Position numbers and translations under genes: made by a program. DNA of 13,421 bases, taken from assembly GCA_902795675.1 (NCBI GenBank), contig CADBLZ010000051.1:1-13421 (forward strand), written 5' to 3'. The notes under the pieces were generated by a model that saw only the letters and a list, made by a program, of their open reading frames with translations, was not told the DNA's origin and did not search any database. The DNA is from an uncultured Erysipelotrichaceae bacterium (lineage in GTDB: Bacteria > Bacillota_I > Bacilli_A > RF39 > UBA660). Position 1 is the first letter of the stretch; each line of letters starts with the position of its first letter. This document shows, in pieces, positions 10,991 to 13,421 of the stretch.

Positions 10991-13421
10991 ATGATGGATA
11001 ACAATATATATAAAACTTATTTAAAAGATATTATTCATAATAAACTTTATACTCCTAACAACACTTATGACATGGATGGTAAGAAGTTAGAAGAAATAAG
11101 ATCTTTTGTTGATAGTTCATCTGATAAGTTAGAAGCATTTAGTTATTTGGTTAGTGATGTATCTAATGATTATATGTTTTATATTGAGTACTTAAGATAT
11201 TTATTAGTTAGTTTAGAAGATAAAGAAAAGATAGATATTCTTAATAACAAAGATAAATATAAAGATGTAATAAGAGATACTAGTTTATATATTGATATAT
11301 ATAAGTCTTTAGATAGTAAAGAGTTATTTTTAAAAAGAGATAACTATGATGAAATAGATAGTTTAATTATTAATAGTGATGATAAGTTAATTAAGAAAGT
11401 TATTAATAATAAAGATTATTTAAGTAAAGTATTAGATCATAGTTTAGATATAGATATTAAGAAAGTTAAAGAAGATAAGTTATTAATTAGTAAGATAAAA
11501 CGTAATAACTTCTCTAGATATATTAATAATAATATTAAGAGTATTAAGAAGATTGAAAGTTTACTAAATAGTTATTATGATGAGATAGAAGATAATTCTT
11601 TACTATTTAATAATAATAAAAGTATCTATACCCTATTAAAGAAGAACAATAAATTCATTAACAAATTTGATAAGAAGTATTTAAATCTATTTAATATTGA
11701 TGAATTAAACAAGATATATAAAGCTAAAGATATTAGTGGTAAGACATTTAGTAATATATTAGAAGTACTTTATAACTATGATAAGTCTTTAGCTAATGAA
11801 TACTTTAGTAAAGATAATTTAAAGAAATGTTTAAAGAATTCTATCACTGTTAATCCATTCTTAGATTTAAGTGAAGATAATCGTAATATGATTATGAACG
11901 ATTATAGTTTATTTAATAAGTTTAGTGATGGTATTAAGACAGAAACAATGCTTAATCTATTTAATGAATCAGAAATATTAAATATTTTAAGAAATGATGA
12001 ATATATTATTGATGCTAGTAGTTACTCTATTGAGTTATTACTTAATAGATTACCTTTTAAGTCTTCATTTAATATGTTACAAAATAGTAATATTTTAAAG
12101 AAGGTAGAACACTTAAATATAGGTGTTAATATTTATGATGAGTTCTTTATTAAGAGTTTCTTAGATAGCCCTATTATGGTTTATAAATCTAATCATAATA
12201 TGATTTATGAATGCTTAAATTTATTTAATTACGCTGATACTCTTACTTATTTATATCTTCCTTATATTATTAATAATCTAAGTAACGAAGAAATTGTTAA
12301 GTTAATAAGAAGTAAAAATATTAATATAAATGACTTATTAGAGTTAGATATTATTAGTAAGAAGTTAAAGAAAGAAGATATTATTAATTATATTGAATCA
12401 GCTGATATCTTTGATTTAAGTATTTTCTATAATAAGAGAATTGTTAAGTTATTATTTAATATAGATGATGAATTATTAGATAAGATTGATTTCCAAGAAG
12501 TTAATTATTTATTTGAAACTATTAGAATGAAATCTTTATTAAGTAAGAATGAAAGTAAGATTAATGTTGTTACTTATAAGTGTACTATTCTATTCTATTT
12601 AGTATTTGGTTTAGATAATGCTATTAAGATTATTAGTAACGGTAATAAAGATGTTAGTTTAGATCAAGTTATATCTTTAAAGAAAAGAGTTATTAATGAA
12701 CTAGTATTATCTTTTAAAGAAAATAATAATACGATTTTTCAAAATATGTCTAAGAAGATTATTAAGAACTTAGATAAGATTAAGTATTATGATGATATTA
12801 ATGAGTTTAGTAAAGAAGTTAGAAGAAATACTTATTTAGATAATATTATTTATCTATTATTAGATAATAATTATGATTCATATAATAATATTATTAATAT
12901 GTTCTATTCTTACGTTAATTATAATGGTAATGAAAGATTTGCTGTTAATAAGAATATTTATGATTATACAATGAACTTTATTAACTATTATATTGGTCGT
13001 ATTAGAGATGGTTATAGTTTAAAGTTTGATAATATTGTTAGAGCCAACTTTAAGTTAAAAGAAAACATTATTTATAAAAGAAGAAATGAATTAGGTAAAG
13101 AGTTCTTAAGAAATAAGAAATTAAGTATTCTACTAGATAGTTTGGTTAATGGTAATAATGAATATTATAAGAATTTCTATAATATTGATATTACTTCTAT
13201 TAAAGATAAATATATTAAGTTCTTACATATTAAGAAAAAGTCTTTTGATGATTTAATTGAACATGTTATAAGACCTCTAGTTAATAAGAGATTTGATATC
13301 GAAAATGCTTTAAATAAGATGAATATTAAGAAACCTAATAATTATGATATTTATGCTAAATATGTTAATAATGTTAAAGTTATTAACGACGTAAATGAAT
13401 TATTAGATGAATTAGATGAAA
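10991..13421 (+). CDS. Giant low-complexity-biased protein of unknown function, 3' end outside window
   Basis: An uninterrupted frame of 810 codons starts at tandem ATGs (10991 and 10994) and leaves the window open. The site AAGAGG is better spaced for the second ATG. I do not recognise the protein. It begins MMDNNIYKTYLKDIIHNKLY and is dominated by Asn, Ile, Lys, Asp, Leu, Tyr and Ser. I find no Trp and only a few Pro and Gln. There is no signal peptide and no membrane segment, so a cytoplasmic location is likely. Amphipathic stretches such as SIELLLNRLPFKSSFNMLQ and DTLTYLYLPYIINNLSNEEIVKLI suggest a helical solenoid or coiled architecture. No catalytic motif is visible. G+C is very low (11 of 60 in 11341-11400). 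It has its own promoter just after the sortase terminator. The reading frame is certain and the function is open. Confidence 0.8.
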   Translation, partial: MMDNNIYKTYLKDIIHNKLYTPNNTYDMDGKKLEEIRSFVDSSSDKLEAFSYLVSDVSNDYMFYIEYLRYLLVSLEDKEKIDILNNKDKYKDVIRDTSLYIDIYKSLDSKELFLKRDNYDEIDSLIINSDDKLIKKVINNKDYLSKVLDHSLDIDIKKVKEDKLLISKIKRNNFSRYINNNIKSIKKIESLLNSYYDEIEDNSLLFNNNKSIYTLLKKNNKFINKFDKKYLNLFNIDELNKIYKAKDISGKTFSNILEVLYNYDKSLANEYFSKDNLKKCLKNSITVNPFLDLSEDNRNMIMNDYSLFNKFSDGIKTETMLNLFNESEILNILRNDEYIIDASSYSIELLLNRLPFKSSFNMLQNSNILKKVEHLNIGVNIYDEFFIKSFLDSPIMVYKSNHNMIYECLNLFNYADTLTYLYLPYIINNLSNEEIVKLIRSKNININDLLELDIISKKLKKEDIINYIESADIFDLSIFYNKRIVKLLFNIDDELLDKIDFQEVNYLFETIRMKSLLSKNESKINVVTYKCTILFYLVFGLDNAIKIISNGNKDVSLDQVISLKKRVINELVLSFKENNNTIFQNMSKKIIKNLDKIKYYDDINEFSKEVRRNTYLDNIIYLLLDNNYDSYNNIINMFYSYVNYNGNERFAVNKNIYDYTMNFINYYIGRIRDGYSLKFDNIVRANFKLKENIIYKRRNELGKEFLRNKKLSILLDSLVNGNNEYYKNFYNIDITSIKDKYIKFLHIKKKSFDDLIEHVIRPLVNKRFDIENALNKMNIKKPNNYDIYAKYVNNVKVINDVNELLDELDE

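Noticed and set aside
1..13421. Mycoplasma-type code in which TGA is Trp
   Set aside because: Trp codons seen are TGG, no frame needs TGA to stay open, and the observed stops are TAA or TAG. The absence of TGA stops is noted but not sufficient.
10991..13421. The giant frame as AT-rich non-coding DNA or a tandem repeat array
   Set aside because: It stays open for 810 codons in one frame, has a promoter and ribosome-binding site, and shows no regular period in the DNA.
1..13421. CRISPR array, insertion sequence, phage or tRNA/rRNA genes
   Set aside because: No regularly spaced repeats, transposase or integrase motifs, terminal inverted repeats or tRNA-like folds were seen on either strand.

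Overview
The window comes from a low-GC, AT-rich bacterium of the Firmicutes/Bacilli type. The evidence is the gene order rimP-nusA-rnpM-infB-rbfA-truB-rpsO-pnp, strong Shine-Dalgarno sites, sigma-A-like promoters, a class B sortase with a sorted substrate, and very A+T-rich codon use. Short gaps, overlapping genes, a shortened RimP and missing members of the usual cluster fit a compact or reduced genome, such as the uncultured Bacilli/Mollicutes-related lineages of the gut. That placement is inference. Tryptophan codons seen are TGG, and visible stops are TAA with one TAG, so nothing requires the mycoplasma code.

Positions 1-6870 (minus strand) hold the translation and RNA-decay block. Read in transcription order it contains a promoter and leader hairpin, rimP (N-terminal domain only), nusA, rnpM (ylxR), infB and rbfA. 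A 13-bp hairpin follows, then truB, a separate promoter with a structured leader, rpsO, an intrinsic terminator, and the first 427 codons of pnp, which runs off the left edge. The L7Ae-like ylxQ gene and ribF, often part of this cluster in Bacilli, are absent.

Positions 6872-8349 (minus strand) form a small group: a membrane-anchored thioredoxin-fold protein without cysteines, the tRNA wobble methyltransferase trmL, and a zinc-ribbon membrane protein. A terminator lies between the first two.

Positions 8378-10938 are a surface-display module. A secreted cysteine-containing protein with an NPPTG sorting signal (minus strand) is transcribed divergently from a class B sortase (plus strand). The sortase carries an unusual cytoplasmic domain of about 268 residues before its membrane segment. 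The substrate motif matches the (S/N)PxTG type known for some class B sortases, so the two probably work together.

Positions 10963-13421 (plus strand) hold a promoter and the first 810 codons of a very large open frame that leaves the window at its right edge. It is extremely rich in Asn, Ile, Lys, Asp, Leu and Tyr, has no Trp, no signal peptide and no membrane segment, and I do not recognise it. It and the sortase N-terminal domain are the least explained parts of the window. I see no tRNA, rRNA, CRISPR array, insertion sequence or phage gene. No stretch over 300 bases lacks a gene.
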